The notes beneath the pieces were generated by a model. The model was not told the origin of the DNA. It was given only the letters and a program-made list of their open reading frames with translations, and searched no databases. Below, piece by piece: positions 44,378-44,529 of a stretch of DNA of 44,529 nt; positions within the stretch are counted from its first letter, which is position 1; the number at the start of each line of letters is the position of its first letter. The stretch spans positions 1-44,529 of the forward strand of contig SLHA01000015.1 of the NCBI GenBank assembly GCA_007136405.1, read 5' to 3'. The DNA is from Candidatus Latescibacterota bacterium (lineage in GTDB: Bacteria; Latescibacterota; UBA2968; UBA8231). Made by a program: the position numbers and the translations under genes.

Positions 44378-44529
44378 TCACCCGGCCGGCACGGACACGA
44401 CGGTGTTGCCGCCGGCCCCGCCGAACACCTGCACCTGGCCCAGCACTTTCTCCTTGCCGTCGGCCCGCACGAACCATTCCAGATCCCGCGAGCCGGTAAC
44501 GCCGCTCAGATGACCGAGTTCGTAGTGCC
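44378..44529 (-). CDS. C-terminal end of an unrecognised protein
   Basis: The last 50 codons of a gene that begins beyond the right edge. The visible part, with HYELGHLSGVTGSRDLEW and then QVQVFGGAGGNTVVSVPAG at the end, looks like a beta-rich C-terminal domain, as in some zinc carboxypeptidases, but this is a guess. It is on the same strand as the amidohydrolase, 110 bases away, and may be in its operon. Confidence 0.6.
   Translation of the reverse strand, partial: HYELGHLSGVTGSRDLEWFVRADGKEKVLGQVQVFGGAGGNTVVSVPAG

Noticed and set aside
1..44529. CRISPR arrays, rRNA, tRNA and intact insertion sequences
   Set aside because: No regularly spaced repeats, RNA gene signatures or transposase motifs were seen by eye; a covariance-model search was not possible.

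Overview
This 44.5 kb window comes from a GC-rich Gram-negative bacterium. The Gram-negative signs are lipobox and signal-peptide proteins, a LolD/YbbA-type ABC pair, a DedA protein, an arylesterase and a CopB-type copper ATPase. The lineage cannot be fixed from the sequence. The arylesterase next to a YbbA/YbbP-like pair recalls gammaproteobacteria, while the many Gfo/Idh dehydrogenases, UroD-like, M81 and ceramidase-like genes recall sugar-degrading spirochaetes or planctomycete-like bacteria. By eye no rRNA, tRNA, CRISPR array or intact insertion sequence is present. Genes sit on both strands in short operons with clear Shine-Dalgarno sequences.

Layout. 1-0.9 kb: the end of a DUF4198 protein, a perfect hairpin and a FmdB-type zinc ribbon. 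1.0-3.5 kb: an M81 (MlrC-like) metallopeptidase and a TIM-barrel sugar isomerase on the minus strand. 3.7-9.1 kb: a LolD/YbbA-like ATPase and its FtsX-like permease, converging with an arylesterase and a purine permease. 9.2-14.9 kb: a GNAT protein, a GT39 glycosyltransferase, a PIG-L deacetylase, a DedA protein and an unknown exported protein. 15.0-19.0 kb: a GH29 alpha-L-fucosidase, then a TPM-domain protein, a divergent nucleotidyltransferase-fold protein and LemA. 19.1-25.4 kb: a catabolic block of three Gfo/Idh/MocA dehydrogenases, a ceramidase-like hydrolase and a UroD-like protein, with a recognisable promoter between the two divergent arms.

25.4-37 kb reads as an accessory, stress-related mosaic. 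It holds a triple BON-domain protein, an HPF/cold-shock fusion, a GT4 / sulfotransferase / GIPC-transferase-like glycan cluster, a broken gamma-glutamyltransferase, a His-rich CPH-type copper ATPase with a SHOCT lipoprotein, and an ABC-2 exporter. 37.5-44.5 kb: a duplicated-domain DUF1284-like Cys-rich protein, an M28 peptidase, a truncated HtrA-like protein whose catalytic Ser is Pro, a clade-3 catalase, an amidohydrolase and the end of an unrecognised gene.

The genes suggest a bacterium that takes apart exotic sugars, peptides or amides, makes decorated (possibly sulfated) surface glycans, and carries a metal and oxidative stress island with several decayed genes at its joints. The least explained units are the TPM-nucleotidyltransferase-LemA cluster, the ceramidase/UroD/Gfo-Idh block and the double DUF1284 protein.
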